DNA of 40,332 bases from a virus: IMG/VR virus record IMGVR_UViG_3300008266_000134, positions 1 through 40,332 of that record; one strand, given 5' to 3'. Position 1 is the stretch's first letter; each line of letters begins with the position of its first letter. Shown here one piece after another: positions 5,751-13,904 of this stretch. Below the pieces are notes generated by a model. It was not told the DNA's origin. It saw only the letters and a program-made list of their open reading frames with translations, and searched no databases. Both the position numbers and the translations under genes were made by a program.

Positions 5751-7735
5751 TGGGCATGATGATGGATCTGCGCCGGAGCTGGATGACCGCCGCCGAAATC
5801 GCGGCGGCCTGCCTGCCGGGCCTGCCGACAGCGAAGCGGAATATCAATGCGCTGGCGGATCGCGAAGGCTGGGCACTGGCGCGCAATGCCCGCGGCGAAG
5901 CGCTGGCGCGGCCCCGCCAGGGGCGCGGTGGCGGTATGGAATATCACGTCTCGCTGCTACCGCAGGCCGCGCGTGCGGCGCTTGAGCCGGTCGCGGCGAT
6001 GTCGGCTCCGCCGACGCGCGAAGATGCCTGGGCAGCGTTCGAGCGGCTGGGCGAGGCCAAGAAGGCCGAGGCGCGCCGCCGGCTGGAGATCCTGCAGGCG
6101 GTGGAGACGTTGAGCCTCAGCGGCGGACGCACCGCCGCGGTGCTGGCGATCGCCGCCGAGCGCAATGTGTCCAAGGCCTCGATCTATGCCTGGTTCAAGC
6201 TGGTCGAAGGGGTCGACCGATCGGATCGCCTGCCGGCGCTGACGCCGCGCCATCAGGGCGGACATCTGCGCGTCGAGATCGACGAGGCGCTGTTCGAGAT
6301 CTTCAAGGCGGACTATCTGCGCCTGGCGCAGCCGTCATGGGAGAGCTGCTGGCGGCGCACCGAACGCCTGGCGCAGCAGCAGGGCGTCCAGCTGGCCCCG
6401 CTTCCGGTGATGAAGCGGCGCCTGCTGAAGGACGTGCCGCCTGCGGTGCAGATCCTGCTGCGCGAAGGGCCGGACGCGCTGAACGCGGCCTTCCCGCATC
6501 AGACGCGCGACCGGTCGATGTTCCACGCGACGCAGGCGATGGTTTCGGACACTCACACCTGGGATGTCATGGTCGACTGGCCGGATGGGACGCAAGCGCG
6601 CCCGGCGATGGTTGGCATCAGCGATCTCTATTCCGGCAAGATGCTGGCCTGGCGGGTCGGACGGTCGGAGACCAGCGAGGCCGTGCGCCTGACCTTCGGC
6701 GACGCCTTCCGGACCTATGGCCTGCCCACCGATATCTGGCTGGATAATGGCCGCGCCTATGCCAGCAAGCAGGTCACCGGCGGTCAGGCGAACCGCTATC
6801 GCTTCAAGGTGCTGCCCGAAGACAGCCAGGGCATGCTGACGGCGCTGGGCATCAAGGTGCACTGGACCAAGCCCTATTCGGGCCAGTCCAAACCCATCGA
6901 GCGCTCGTGGCGCGACTTCGCAGGCGAGATCGCCAAGCACCCGGCCTTCGAGGGCGCCTATACCGGACCCAACACGGTCGACAAGCCGGCCAATTATGGC
7001 GCGCGCACCGTGCCGCTCGATGCCTTCCTGGACGTGGTCGCGGTGGAGATCGCGGCCTGGAACGCCAGGACCGGACGACGCAGCGATGTCTGCGGTGGGC
7101 GGCTGTCGTTCGACCAGGCGTTCGAGGCTTCGTACAAGGCGATGGCGGAGGCCGGCGGCATCCGCAAAGCGACGCCTGAGCAGCTGCGCCTGTGCATGCT
7201 GTCCTCGCAGCCAGTGACCTGTGCCCGCGACGACGGCGCGGTGACGATCCTGGGCAATCGCTACCAGAGCGAGGCGCTGCTGGCCTATTGCGGCAAGAAG
7301 GTTTTTATCCGCTTCGATCCGCAGGACCTGCATGGCGAGGTCTATGCCTATGACCTCAGCCACCGCTTCATCGGCGCCGCACCCTGCATCCTGAAGGCCG
7401 GCTTTGCCGACATGGACGCAGGCCGCAAACAGGCGCGTGCGCTGGGCGATTTCAAGCGGGCGACGAAAGAACTGGCCAAGGCCGAGGTGCGGCACACGGC
7501 CGCCCAGTTGGCCGAGATGCACGCGGCCGCGTCGCGCGAGTCGCCCGACGCGACGCCTGAGGAGCCCAAGATCATCCGTCCGGTCTTCGGCGCGCTCGCG
7601 CTGCAGGCGCGGCCGCTGCCGGCGATGACGCCGGAGCCCCACGACAAACCGAACAGAAGAGATTCCCTCGACCGGCTTGCAGAGCACTGGGCGGCCACGC
7701 GGCCGGACCATCTGCGGGTCGTCACGAGCGAATAG
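5750..7735 (+). CDS. DDE transposase (MuA type)
   Basis: The product is 661 residues, close to the 663 of MuA. It cuts and joins the phage ends for integration and replicative transposition. The N-terminus holds Mu-type winged-helix DNA-binding domains (about 10-65 and 90-250, including VSKASIYAWFKLVEG). The catalytic core has D267 (MVSDTH), D332 (WLDNGRAY) and E384 (KPIERSW), matching D269, D336 and E392 of MuA in identity and spacing. The segment from TGGQANRYRFKV to the second core half is also MuA-like. The C-terminal beta-barrel and tail (after about 470) would contact the MuB-type ATPase next door. No defect is visible. Alternative ATGs lie within the first five codons. Confidence 0.96.
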   Translation: MGMMMDLRRSWMTAAEIAAACLPGLPTAKRNINALADREGWALARNARGEALARPRQGRGGGMEYHVSLLPQAARAALEPVAAMSAPPTREDAWAAFERLGEAKKAEARRRLEILQAVETLSLSGGRTAAVLAIAAERNVSKASIYAWFKLVEGVDRSDRLPALTPRHQGGHLRVEIDEALFEIFKADYLRLAQPSWESCWRRTERLAQQQGVQLAPLPVMKRRLLKDVPPAVQILLREGPDALNAAFPHQTRDRSMFHATQAMVSDTHTWDVMVDWPDGTQARPAMVGISDLYSGKMLAWRVGRSETSEAVRLTFGDAFRTYGLPTDIWLDNGRAYASKQVTGGQANRYRFKVLPEDSQGMLTALGIKVHWTKPYSGQSKPIERSWRDFAGEIAKHPAFEGAYTGPNTVDKPANYGARTVPLDAFLDVVAVEIAAWNARTGRRSDVCGGRLSFDQAFEASYKAMAEAGGIRKATPEQLRLCMLSSQPVTCARDDGAVTILGNRYQSEALLAYCGKKVFIRFDPQDLHGEVYAYDLSHRFIGAAPCILKAGFADMDAGRKQARALGDFKRATKELAKAEVRHTAAQLAEMHAAASRESPDATPEEPKIIRPVFGALALQARPLPAMTPEPHDKPNRRDSLDRLAEHWAATRPDHLRVVTSE

Positions 7736-7758
7736 GCCCGGCGCTGGAACGCCGGGCC
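7735..7758 (+). terminator. GC hairpin between the transposase and ATPase genes
   Basis: GGCCCGGCG (7735-7743) pairs perfectly with CGCCGGGCC (7750-7758) around a 6-base loop, starting on the last base of the transposase stop. No T-run follows, so it is more likely an attenuator, mRNA processing site or stability element than a strong intrinsic terminator. Confidence 0.55.
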
Positions 7759-7797
7759 TGAAGCAAAGCACGTCACTTGGAATGGAGACCTGTTACC

Positions 7798-8793
7798 ATG
7801 ATTTCCGCAGTTGAGAAAAGCCCGGACACGCCGATCTGGGATGAGGGCCAGGTGGAGCAGATCCGCCAGGCATTCCTGGATGCGCTGCATGCGGACGGTC
7901 TGACCGTCGCGGCAGCCGCGAAGCTGGCCGGCATCGCGGAAGGTACGCTGAGCCTGTGGAAGGGCCGCAGCTATGCCGGGCGCAACGACAAGATCGCTGA
8001 CAAGGTCAGCCGCTGGCTTGACTTCCGGCAGGACAAGCAGTTGCGGGCGCGCGAGCTGATCGCCGAACCGCCGTTTCAGCGCACGAAGTCGGCCGAGCGG
8101 CTGCTGACCATGCTGGATTATGCCCAGATGGACGGCGACATCGTCGTCGCCGGCTGGGGGCCCGGCTGCGGCAAGTCCGCAACCTGCCGCCACTACCAGG
8201 CGACGCGGCCGCGCGTCACGCTGGCGACGATGGCGCCGTCGTCGCGCGGCATCAACACCGCGCTGGTCGCGATCCTGCTGGCGCTGGGCGAGAAGGACCC
8301 CAAGGGCACGCCGCAGGCGCTGAGCCGCAAGGTCTCGGACCGCTATGCCGAGTCGGGCGGCATGCTGATCATCGACGAGGCGCAGCATCTGTCGCAGCAG
8401 GCGATCGACGAGCTGCGCTCGATCAACGATCGCGCAAGCTCGGCCGGCGTGACGATGGGGCTGGCCTTCGTTGGCCATGAGAGCGTGTTCCAGCTGTTCG
8501 ACGCCGGGCGGAATAATGCGTTCGCGCAGTTTTCGAGCCGCATCGGCATGCGCGACAAGCGCACCAAGCCGCTGCCCGCCGATGTCGAGATCATCGCCGC
8601 GGCCTGGGGCGTCGCCGATGCCGAGATCCTGTCGATGCTGAAAAAGGTGGCGATGCTGCCGGGCGGACTGCGCGGCATGGGCAAGGTTCTGAAACTCGCC
8701 ACGCGTCTCGCCCGCATCGACGAGGCGGAGCCTCCAAGCATCCGCCACATCAACGATGCCTTCGCCCAGCTTTCACCCGGCGTCACGCTCTAA
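7798..8793 (+). CDS. AAA+ ATPase, transposition target-DNA activator (MuB type)
   Basis: The product is 331 residues. An N-terminal helix-turn-helix (about 34-60, LTVAAAAKLAGIAEGTLSLW) is followed by an AAA+ domain with Walker A GPGCGKSA (121-128) and Walker B LIIDEAQH (190-197). MuB-type proteins form ATP filaments on target DNA, deliver it to the transposase and stop self-integration. The start was set at 7798 because GGAG lies about 11 bases upstream and the protein begins there; earlier in-frame TTG codons are poor. It is separated from the transposase gene by 62 bp holding a hairpin, the longest gap inside the early operon before gemA. Confidence 0.93.
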   Translation: MISAVEKSPDTPIWDEGQVEQIRQAFLDALHADGLTVAAAAKLAGIAEGTLSLWKGRSYAGRNDKIADKVSRWLDFRQDKQLRARELIAEPPFQRTKSAERLLTMLDYAQMDGDIVVAGWGPGCGKSATCRHYQATRPRVTLATMAPSSRGINTALVAILLALGEKDPKGTPQALSRKVSDRYAESGGMLIIDEAQHLSQQAIDELRSINDRASSAGVTMGLAFVGHESVFQLFDAGRNNAFAQFSSRIGMRDKRTKPLPADVEIIAAAWGVADAEILSMLKKVAMLPGGLRGMGKVLKLATRLARIDEAEPPSIRHINDAFAQLSPGVTL

Positions 8794-8807
8794 GGGAGGA
8801 TCACGCC

Positions 8808-9050
8808 ATGGAAACCGAACATCACCTCGCCGCCATCCGCAGCCTGCTGGAGCGCGGGCGCAATCTGGCCCTTAACGGCGTGCTGTCCTACGAGGCCTAT
8901 GAGGCCCAGACGCGCTCGTGCCTCGACCACCTGGACAAGATCGAGCAGGCGCAATCGACGCCCGTCGAAGACTGCATCGCCATGGCGCGGCGTGGCGGCC
9001 CGACGCCGTCGCGGCCCGTCCTGACGCCGATCGATGGAGGCCGGGCATGA
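8808..9050 (+). CDS. Early protein, unknown
   Basis: The product is 80 residues and mostly helical (METEHHLAAIRSLLERG ... DHLDKIEQAQ), with a Pro-rich C-terminus. A strong ribosome site GGGAGGA ends 7 bases before the ATG. It has no recognised domain. Its position between the MuB-type gene and gam is a region of small accessory genes in Mu relatives. Confidence 0.65.
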   Translation: METEHHLAAIRSLLERGRNLALNGVLSYEAYEAQTRSCLDHLDKIEQAQSTPVEDCIAMARRGGPTPSRPVLTPIDGGRA

Positions 9051-9430
9051 GCGTGGGGCTGTACCATTGCGACGACGGCGCGCCAGATCTGCAGGCGATC
9101 GCCGACGACTATGCCCGCTCGATCGGGATGACGCCCGGCGAGGTCAGCGCGGCGCGCATCGACCCGGCCAATCCGATCCACGCCTATCTGAAGGCGTGCC
9201 GGATCGTGGCGGTCAAGGATCAGGCGCGCCTGACGCGAGAGCTGACGGGCCTCAGCCAGGCAGAGATCCTGGCCTTGGCCAAGCTGGCGGCAGAGGGCCT
9301 GCCGATCGTGTTCGCGGCCTGCGAGCTGGTCGGCCGATGGGACCAGGCGGATGAGGACGAGCGCGCGCGCCTGATGCGGTCGCTGGCCATCGTCTCGGCC
9401 TGCATGATGGGCAAGGGAGATGGCACATGA
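9047..9430 (+). CDS. Early protein, unknown
   Basis: The product is 127 residues from the ATGA overlap with the preceding gene. It is helical and acidic, with segments ALAKLAAEGLPIVFAACELVG and MRSLAIVSACMMGKG. No membrane span is certain and no family is recognised. It overlaps the gam start by four bases. Confidence 0.6.
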   Translation: MSVGLYHCDDGAPDLQAIADDYARSIGMTPGEVSAARIDPANPIHAYLKACRIVAVKDQARLTRELTGLSQAEILALAKLAAEGLPIVFAACELVGRWDQADEDERARLMRSLAIVSACMMGKGDGT

Positions 9431-9960
9431 GCGCGACATCGAGCCGGAAGAAGGCCCCGGCGCTGCAGGTGCCGCAGTCGGCCGCGGAGGCCGACGCCAT
9501 CATCCGTGAGATCGGCGAGCACACGAACCAGCTGGTTCTGATCGGCGCGGATCTGCAGCGTGAGACTGCACGTCTGAAAGAGGCGCATGAACGTCTGGCC
9601 GAGCCGCACAAGCAGGCCTGCAAGCAGCTGGAGAAGCGGCTGCAGGCCTATGCCGAGGCGCGGCGGTCGGAGCTGACGAGCGACGGCAAGACCAAGCAGG
9701 TCGAGACGGCGGCCGGGCTGTTCGGCTGGCGGACGCGGCCTCCCTCGGTGAAGGTGACGGGCAAGATCGCCGACATCGTCGACTGGCTTAAGACCTCGTA
9801 TCTGGCGCCCAAGTTCCTGCGCACCAAGCATGAGCTGGACAAGGAGACGATGCTGAAGGAGCCGGACGTTGCGGTCACGGTGCCGGGCATCTCGATCGAG
9901 CGGGACGTGGAGGATTTCTATGTCCTGCCGGCCGGGCTGATGCTGGCGGAGGAGGCGTGA
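9427..9960 (+). CDS. gam: Gam-like host-nuclease inhibitor
   Basis: The product is 177 residues, nearly the length of Mu Gam (174). It has the family architecture: a long N-terminal coiled coil (about 20-85, from AAEADAIIREIGEHTNQLVL to RLQAYAEARR), the GLFGWRTRPPSVKV block, and a C-terminal KIADIVDWLKT ... FLRTKHELDKETML segment. Gam is related to Ku, binds double-stranded DNA ends and shields injected phage DNA from RecBCD-type exonucleases. It is coupled by ATGA overlaps to both neighbours. Confidence 0.93.
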   Translation: MSATSSRKKAPALQVPQSAAEADAIIREIGEHTNQLVLIGADLQRETARLKEAHERLAEPHKQACKQLEKRLQAYAEARRSELTSDGKTKQVETAAGLFGWRTRPPSVKVTGKIADIVDWLKTSYLAPKFLRTKHELDKETMLKEPDVAVTVPGISIERDVEDFYVLPAGLMLAEEA

Positions 9961-10259
9961 TGGCCTTCTCCCTTCAGCGCCGCATCCACTTCCGCACGCC
10001 CGACGATGCGCCTGCGGTCAGCCAGTTCGGACTGACGCCGAAGCAGCAGACGGCGCTGGCCTTCATCCGCTCGTATATCGGCGCGCACGGCGTTTCACCG
10101 TCCTATGACGAGATCTGCGCGCATATGGCGGTGACATCGAAAAGCAATGCGCACCGGGTCGTCCAGGCGCTTCGGGAGCGCGGTCACATCCGCGTGCTGC
10201 CCGGCCGCGCGCGGAGCATGGTACTGACCGCGCCTGCCGAATCGCTGGTGGCGTCATGA
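9960..10259 (+). CDS. LexA-type winged-helix protein, first of a pair
   Basis: The product is 99 residues. The segment from FGLTPKQQTALAFIRSYI through SPSYDEICAHMAVTSKSNAHRVVQALRERGHI (about 22-78) is the LexA N-terminal DNA-binding domain, with the winged-helix recognition helix in SKSNAHRVVQAL. The LexA peptidase half is missing, so it cannot self-cleave. It could regulate phage promoters or bind LexA-type boxes in the host. The start is the ATG overlapping gam's TGA. Confidence 0.8.
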   Translation: MAFSLQRRIHFRTPDDAPAVSQFGLTPKQQTALAFIRSYIGAHGVSPSYDEICAHMAVTSKSNAHRVVQALRERGHIRVLPGRARSMVLTAPAESLVAS

Positions 10260-10570
10260 AGGGCCTGTCGCCCCTGTCGGCCGGCGGCGTGACGCTGGGC
10301 ATCACGCCGCGCCAGCGCGAGGTGCTGGTCTGCATCGCGCGGCTGTTCGAACGGCTGGGCCGGGCGCCGTCGTTCCCTGAGCTGCGGGACGAGGCGGGCT
10401 ATCGCTCGACCAGCCGGGCGCAGGAGATCGCCGTGGCGATGGCGCGGCGGGGCTGGCTGGATCATGTGCCGGCGCGCAAGCGCAGCATCCGCCTGACGGG
10501 CGCTGCAGTCAGCCTGCTAGCGAGCATGGGCGTCACAGCGCCTGCGTTCGCCAGATCGACGGAGGCATAG
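10256..10570 (+). CDS. LexA-type winged-helix protein, second of a pair
   Basis: The product is 104 residues, a diverged paralogue of the preceding gene. Its segment GITPRQREVLVCIARLFERLG ... APSFPELRDEAGYRSTSRAQEIAVAMARRGWL aligns with the same LexA N-terminal fold. It also lacks the peptidase domain. The four-base overlap and matching layout suggest local duplication followed by divergence. The two may form heterodimers or recognise different sites; this is inference. Confidence 0.75.
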   Translation: MKGLSPLSAGGVTLGITPRQREVLVCIARLFERLGRAPSFPELRDEAGYRSTSRAQEIAVAMARRGWLDHVPARKRSIRLTGAAVSLLASMGVTAPAFARSTEA

Positions 10571-10572
10571 AC

Positions 10573-11010
10573 ATGACGGTCGCGACCCCCATGTCTCATG
10601 CCTGCCAGACGCACGGTGCGGCCTCTGGCACGACCGAGCAGCTGTTCGGCCAGGAGCTGGGCGACGCGATCGTCGATGTGCTGCTGCTGATGCGGCCGCT
10701 GCTGGAGATCCTGCACGGCGACAAGCGGACGCGGCTGCGCGCGGCCTATGCCAGGCTGAGCTGCGCCTATGTGCGCCGCCAGCTGAACGATCTCAGCGTG
10801 CCGATCCCGGCGCGGCCGCGCGGCGTGGCTCTGTCGCTGCACCGGGCCGTTCTGGACCTCTGCAAGGCCTATGGCCTGACGTCGATCGAGCTGATCGACA
10901 GCTACAATCTGTTCGCCGACGAGACGGCCGCGATGCGCCCTGGCGATGCGCTGGCGCAAATGAAGGCGCTGCTGGCGCTGCTGATCGCCGAAGGGCTGGT
11001 GGCGTCATGA
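10573..11010 (+). CDS. Early protein, unknown
   Basis: The product is 145 residues, mostly helical, with a leucine-rich stretch (IVDVLLLMRPLLEILHG), a basic YVRRQLND segment and a hydrophobic C-terminal helix (MKALLALLIAEGLVAS). No family is recognised. A GGAGG ribosome site precedes the ATG. The stop overlaps the gemA start by four bases, so it may act in the same step. Confidence 0.6.
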   Translation: MTVATPMSHACQTHGAASGTTEQLFGQELGDAIVDVLLLMRPLLEILHGDKRTRLRAAYARLSCAYVRRQLNDLSVPIPARPRGVALSLHRAVLDLCKAYGLTSIELIDSYNLFADETAAMRPGDALAQMKALLALLIAEGLVAS

Positions 11011-11720
11011 GCGCGGTCCGGGTCGCAAAGCCGAAGACTGCGCCGGTGTCGGCCGAGCGGCGTTCGCTGCTGGCGCGGCTGCACCAGGTGAAGAAGCAGC
11101 TGGGGCTGGACGAAGAGACCTATCGCGACAAGCTGGAGGGCCATTCAGCGAAGCGCTCGGCCGCCAGCTTAAGCGACATGGAGATCCGTGACGTGTTGCG
11201 CGCCTGGTCGCGCGGCCTGCCCGAGGGCGACCGGGCGAAGGCGACGTCGCCTCGCGCCAAGGCGGGCCTGAAAGAGCCCTTTCAGCGCCTGATAAGGGCG
11301 CTCTGGATCAACCTGTTCAACCTCGGCGAACTGGAGGACGGCACGGACGCCGCGCTCGACGCCTTCGTCGCCCGGCAGGCCAAAGTGACGGCGCTGGCCT
11401 TCCTGCGCGCGCACCAGGCGCCGGCCATCGTCGAGGCGCTGAAGGACTGGATCGCCAGGACCGGCGTGAAGCTGGGCGATCACATCGATCCGCTGGTCGC
11501 CCGGCGAGCTATTGTGCGCGGCCAGTGGTCAAAGCTGCATGCCCTGAAGGCCGTGCATGTCCCGTTCGAGGCGGCGCTGATGAACTGGATGCGCGGCCGG
11601 ATCATTCCCGACCGCCACGATTCCTTGGAGGGCATGAGCGCCGACCAGCTGGACCATGCAATGCGCGAGCTGGGCCTATGGATTCGTAAAACTAAATCTG
11701 AGAGCAGCAGGCGTGGCTGA
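11007..11720 (+). CDS. gemA: GemA-family regulator (Mu gp16 type)
   Basis: The product is 237 residues. The N-terminal RRSLLARLHQVKKQLGLDEETYRDKL segment and the downstream KEPFQRLIRALWINLFNLGEL block match the GemA (DUF1018) family; Mu GemA alters host gene expression and DNA supercoiling after infection. The protein is longer than Mu GemA, with an extra C-terminal helical region (about 130-237). It is the last gene before the reverse-oriented moron, which begins 10 bp after its stop. Confidence 0.85.
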   Translation: MSAVRVAKPKTAPVSAERRSLLARLHQVKKQLGLDEETYRDKLEGHSAKRSAASLSDMEIRDVLRAWSRGLPEGDRAKATSPRAKAGLKEPFQRLIRALWINLFNLGELEDGTDAALDAFVARQAKVTALAFLRAHQAPAIVEALKDWIARTGVKLGDHIDPLVARRAIVRGQWSKLHALKAVHVPFEAALMNWMRGRIIPDRHDSLEGMSADQLDHAMRELGLWIRKTKSESSRRG

Positions 11721-11730
11721 TCTTTCAAAT

Positions 11731-12552
11731 CTAGATGGTAATTTGGATTTCCACCGGGAGGACGAGGCTAGCAGCTGCTTCCGGTGTTGCGGTTGCTTGG
11801 ATAAACCAATCCGAAAGATAGGGTATGAACATGACTGGTGCAGCCTGAGCTTCAGGCGCGACGCCTTCGCTGAAGAGATGGATGCTTCTTTCGAGTGCCT
11901 TGTCGAAGTACATCAAGGAATTCGAAATTCTCTGACCGAGATCATCATCAAACGTCGAGTCAGCCCATCGGGCAGAATCTGCCAAAAGGTCCCGGATTTC
12001 TTTGTCGATTTCCACCACGTGTTGATAGCACTCACTTGCTATTTCATTGCTGGTTCGCAGCGCCAACCCGATCAGAAGTTCTGCATCGCGATTTTGAAAC
12101 GCATCAGTGAGTGCCCGATCGAGGAACCGGACGGTAATGTACATTTCTCGAATGTGGTCGATGCCAGCAGATCCGAGTTCTGTTGCGGCACGGCGTGCAA
12201 GCAGAAAGTCCTTCAGGAATTCAAGAGCAATCCACTTGAAGGATTTGGCGAGACGCCTGTGCTCATCCCTCAGGATAAGACAAGCCTTTTGGGACTCTCG
12301 CACGTCGAGATCCTCGGCATGGCGCCTCTCCCCGTCCAGCGTAGTCATTGTAGACCACCAGATTCCGATAACGCCAATCGCAGCGCCCAGAAAGCCGCCA
12401 ATGTCAAACCGATCGAAGTAAACAAGACCAGCAGTGCCGAACAGGCCTGCAACAATCAGAAAGGCCCTGAGCGAGCTGTCCAAAGCGTTCCAGCGATCGA
12501 AAACGACGCCAAGATATCCCCAGTGGCCCAGCCGAGAATTCTGATTCTTCAT
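11731..12552 (-). CDS. Reverse-oriented membrane-anchored protein (moron)
   Basis: The product is 273 residues. Two adjacent hydrophobic segments (about 30-46 and 52-68) follow a short N-terminus, then comes a long soluble helical region of about 200 residues. Topology is therefore two membrane spans with a large, probably cytoplasmic, domain. The start at 12552 was chosen because protein-like sequence begins there, with GGAA just upstream; the frame is open to 12702 but low in quality. The gene runs against the early operon, is visibly AT-richer and ends 10 bp from gemA's stop, all signs of late acquisition. No family is recognised. A role in phage exclusion or defence is inference. Confidence 0.78.
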   Translation of the reverse strand: MKNQNSRLGHWGYLGVVFDRWNALDSSLRAFLIVAGLFGTAGLVYFDRFDIGGFLGAAIGVIGIWWSTMTTLDGERRHAEDLDVRESQKACLILRDEHRRLAKSFKWIALEFLKDFLLARRAATELGSAGIDHIREMYITVRFLDRALTDAFQNRDAELLIGLALRTSNEIASECYQHVVEIDKEIRDLLADSARWADSTFDDDLGQRISNSLMYFDKALERSIHLFSEGVAPEAQAAPVMFIPYLSDWFIQATATPEAAASLVLPVEIQITI

Positions 12553-12650
12553 TGTTCCATTGGAGCGGTTCCAGCGGACACATACAACTCGGGTGCACTC
12601 TGACCATGCGCGGCTCGGTTTTGACCTATCGCGACGGTGAAGAGGCAGCC

Positions 12651-12809
12651 ATGACGCTGATCCAGCAGCATGTCCGCATGGCGCGCGTCCGATTTGAGGC
12701 AAGTTGTCCGGACAGCGACTTCACTAATGGCTTCTCCCAGCGTCTGAGGCGGATCGAGGCGCTGCTGGCCGACGCCGCCGACGTCATGGCAGTGGATCCT
12801 GCGGCATGA
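12651..12809 (+). CDS. Early small protein, unknown
   Basis: The product is 52 residues from the ATG at 12651, which has AGAGG five bases upstream. An in-frame ATG at 12606 would give 67 residues but has no ribosome site. It is helical (QQHVRMARVRFEAS ... RLRRIEALLADAADVM) with no recognised domain. Its stop overlaps the methyltransferase start by four bases. Before the moron arrived it would have followed gemA directly. Confidence 0.6.
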   Translation: MTLIQQHVRMARVRFEASCPDSDFTNGFSQRLRRIEALLADAADVMAVDPAA

Positions 12810-13441
12810 GCGGGCTGCAACTGTTCCAGTCGATCCGGCCCTTTGGCGGGGCGAACGTCATCCTTGGCGATCCGCCGTGGAAGTATCAGATGTATTCCCA
12901 AGCCGGCGAAGGCCGCTCGCCGCAGCAGCACTATCCCTGCATGGAACTGGACGAGATCGCCGCGCTGCCGGTGTCCGCGCTGGCCAACCCCCAGGGTTGC
13001 CTGCTGGTGATGTGGTCGACGGCGCCGTTCCTGGAGGCGGCGTTCGGCATCGTGCGCGCCTGGGGCTTCGAGCCGAAGAGCGTGGGCAGCTGGGTCAAGG
13101 AGACCAAGGCCTCGGCCGCGCTGGACGTCGATGACTCCGCCTGGAAGGCCAGAATGGCGACCGGCTACATCTTTCGCAGCGCCTGTGAGTTCTGGATCGT
13201 GGCGACCCTGGGCAACCCGGCCTATCACGACGTCAAGGTGAGCGATTTCCCACATCCCTCGCGCGGCATTCCGAACTGCTTTTTCGAGCCGCCGCGCGAG
13301 CACAGCCGCAAGCCGGACTGGATGCACCGGGCGCTGGAGGTGCGTGCGCCCGGCCCCTATGTCGAGATCTTCGCGCGCACGACAAGGCGCGGCTGGATCA
13401 GCTGGGGGAACGAGACCGCCAAGTTCGAGGCGGCGACATGA
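12806..13441 (+). CDS. MT-A70-family DNA adenine methyltransferase
   Basis: The product is 211 residues. DPPW at 22-25 is the catalytic motif of MT-A70 N6-adenine methyltransferases, and the GCLLVMWSTAPFLEAAF, SACEFWIVATLG and AREHSRKPD-like (PREHSRKPDWMHR) segments match the family. It should transfer methyl from S-adenosylmethionine to adenine in phage DNA, probably protecting it from restriction or tuning expression. No restriction partner is encoded. It is the penultimate early gene and overlaps the activator gene by four bases. A second, unrelated adenine methyltransferase is encoded near the right end. Confidence 0.9.
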   Translation: MSGLQLFQSIRPFGGANVILGDPPWKYQMYSQAGEGRSPQQHYPCMELDEIAALPVSALANPQGCLLVMWSTAPFLEAAFGIVRAWGFEPKSVGSWVKETKASAALDVDDSAWKARMATGYIFRSACEFWIVATLGNPAYHDVKVSDFPHPSRGIPNCFFEPPREHSRKPDWMHRALEVRAPGPYVEIFARTTRRGWISWGNETAKFEAAT

Positions 13442-13824
13442 GCGCGGTGTCGTTCGAGGAGCTGAGCGAAGTGATCGGCCAGCAGGCCGCGCTGAAGCTG
13501 TGCGACGAGCATGGCGGCACGACGATCGTCGTCTCGTCCAGGCCGCGCCCGAACCATCCGGTGGTCCGAGCGGTCGGGCCGGACGCGGCGCGGCTGCTGT
13601 TCCTGCGGTTCTCGAACGGGCGGCTGTCGCTACCGCTTGGTCCGGCGCGCGGCCAGAGCGGGCGGCGCATGCGCGTGATGCAGTATCTCGACAACGGCTA
13701 TTCGACGGCCGAGGCCGCGCGGCTGGCCGATGTGCATGAGCGCACGGCCTGGAACGTCAAGCGGGCGCGGCGGGAGTCGTCGCAGCCGCTTCTGGATTTC
13801 GGGTCGCCACAAAAAAAGTTGTAG
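13438..13824 (+). CDS. Mor-type activator of late transcription
   Basis: The product is 128 residues, the size of Mu Mor. The N-terminal half (SFEELSEVIGQQAALKLCDEHGG) matches the Mor/C dimerisation domain. The C-terminal helix-turn-helix is at about 86-110 (YSTAEAARLADVHERTAWNVKRAR). Mor and C bind dyads at promoters to turn on middle and late genes. It is the last early gene, followed by a hairpin and then by the first of three identical dyad elements. Only one Mor/C-like gene is seen, so it may serve as the single late activator. Confidence 0.85.
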   Translation: MSAVSFEELSEVIGQQAALKLCDEHGGTTIVVSSRPRPNHPVVRAVGPDAARLLFLRFSNGRLSLPLGPARGQSGRRMRVMQYLDNGYSTAEAARLADVHERTAWNVKRARRESSQPLLDFGSPQKKL

Positions 13825-13826
13825 TG

Positions 13827-13849
13827 GCGAACGCCTGACGGCGCTTCGC
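13827..13849 (+). terminator. Hairpin at the end of the early operon
   Basis: GCGAACGCC (13827-13835) pairs with GGCGCTTCGC (13840-13849) with a single bulged C and a TGAC loop. It begins three bases after the activator gene's stop. No T-run follows, so any termination would be weak or factor-assisted. Confidence 0.5.
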
Positions 13850-13852
13850 GGC

Positions 13853-13904
13853 CCTGAAACCTTTCAGGCTTATCCGGGTCCGCGCGCGCGCGCATCGTGC
13901 CGCC
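13853..13904 (+). promoter_or_regulatory. Late promoter element, copy 1 (endolysin/head operon)
   Basis: A perfect dyad CCTGAAACCTTTCAGG (13853-13868) is followed by CTTATCCGG and an alternating CG tract (13881-13893). The first codon begins 52 bp after the dyad starts. The same dyad plus CTTAT recurs at 21199 and 30616, each time before a late module. It is the best candidate for the Mor-type activator's binding site with its promoter. No purine-rich ribosome site precedes the ATG. Confidence 0.75.

Noticed and set aside
6335-7771. Long open frame on the minus strand opposite the transposase gene
   Set aside because: It mirrors a well-supported gene in GC-rich DNA. The product is Arg/Leu/Gln-rich with no domain, and there is no ribosome site.
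11268-11285. Fourth late-promoter dyad (CTGAAA ... TTTCAG in gemA)
   Set aside because: The arms are 6 bases apart instead of 2, CTTAT is missing and it lies inside a coding region.
11656-12603. Plus-strand frame across the moron
   Set aside because: The minus-strand reading gives a coherent membrane protein, while the plus reading does not look like a protein and overlaps gemA.
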